From Nitrosopumilaceae archaeon (GTDB lineage Archaea; Thermoproteota; Nitrososphaeria; Nitrososphaerales; Nitrosopumilaceae): 5,346 nt of DNA. The translations under genes were made by a program, and so were the position numbers. Of the stretch, positions 5,166 through 5,346 are shown piece by piece. Location of the stretch: NCBI GenBank assembly GCA_013867245.1, contig JACENB010000054.1, positions 1 through 5,346 of the forward strand, in the 5' to 3' direction. The notes under the pieces are model-generated. The model ran no database searches, had not been told where the DNA came from, and saw only the letters and a list, made by a program, of their open reading frames with translations. How positions within the stretch are numbered: position 1 is the stretch's first letter; the number at the start of each line of letters is the position of its first letter.

Positions 5166-5346
5166 ATGGCTGAAGAAGAATTATCTCAAATTTCAGTAGG
5201 AGAATTTGAAACTGTTTCACAGATCCTGGCATCCTCTGAATCACTTCAATTTGCATTTATGGTAATGATAGTGGGAATTATTGGGATTGTAATTGGATAT
5301 AGAAAATTTTCATTTTGGGTGGGTTCTCAAAAATTCTACTATAAGA
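5166..5346 (+). CDS. N-terminal part of an unrecognised membrane protein, partial
   Basis: An ATG at 5166 opens a frame that runs to the window edge (60 codons and one base). The first 27 residues are acidic and polar (MAEEELSQISVGEFETVSQI at 1-20). A hydrophobic helix follows at about 29-44 (FAFMVMIVGIIGIVIG), then a basic and aromatic stretch (YRKFSFWVGSQKFYYK). There is no cleavable signal peptide; the acidic N-terminus and basic residues after the helix suggest an N-out, C-in orientation. An in-frame TGA lies two codons before the ATG, so the start is fixed. No Shine-Dalgarno site is visible, and TATAAATA at 5096 is the likely promoter. I do not recognise the family from this much; a multi-helix channel or transporter is possible, as more helices may follow outside the window. 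Confidence 0.75.
   Translation, partial: MAEEELSQISVGEFETVSQILASSESLQFAFMVMIVGIIGIVIGYRKFSFWVGSQKFYYK

Noticed and set aside
1..5346. Mobile element, CRISPR array or defence system
   Set aside because: No repeated units with regular spacing, no transposase or integrase motifs, no terminal repeats; all the complete genes are metabolic, transport or cell-envelope types.

Overview
The window reads as chromosomal DNA from an ammonia-oxidising archaeon, most like the low-GC marine Nitrosopumilus group (Nitrososphaerota, formerly Thaumarchaeota). This rests on the strong AT bias, archaeal TATA-like boxes about 25 bp before start codons, the absence of clear Shine-Dalgarno sites, tight gene packing, and the gene families present. 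The lineage is inferred from style and content; there is no rRNA or other marker gene in the window.

Layout, left to right. A plus-strand pair comes first: the last 39 codons of what looks like a VIT1/CCC1-type metal transporter (1-121), then 12 bp later a complete APC-superfamily amino acid/polyamine permease (134-1429). The permease converges tail to tail, with a 4-bp overlap, on three minus-strand genes. Read in their own direction, these are a KamA-family radical SAM/PLP aminomutase homologue (5034-3670), a type I glutamine synthetase (3597-2152) and a secreted, C-terminally anchored protein with a short coiled coil (2082-1426). A divergent intergenic region (5035-5165) separates the aminomutase gene from the start of an unrecognised plus-strand membrane protein that runs off the right edge (5166-5346).

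The most interesting point is the aminomutase-glutamine synthetase pair. The aminomutase homologue keeps the radical SAM cluster motif, the carboxylate-binding Arg and the probable PLP lysine of lysine 2,3-aminomutase. The two Asp residues that hold the lysine side-chain amine are replaced, by Arg335 and by Ser372 on a simple alignment. This resembles the change that separates glutamate 2,3-aminomutase (Lys/Asn) from the lysine enzyme. A glutamate-type mutase directly upstream of a glutamine synthetase suggests a route to beta-glutamate and beta-glutamine, osmolytes known from some archaea. The synthetase has Gly-to-Ala changes in two otherwise conserved active-site motifs. The route is a hypothesis; the sequence changes are directly visible.

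The spaces before the minus-strand genes hold small inverted repeats where a TATA box would sit for a leaderless mRNA. The clearest is a perfect 7-6-7 palindrome upstream of the glutamine synthetase. No tRNA, rRNA, CRISPR array, insertion sequence or other mobile element was seen, and no stretch over 300 bp lacks a gene.
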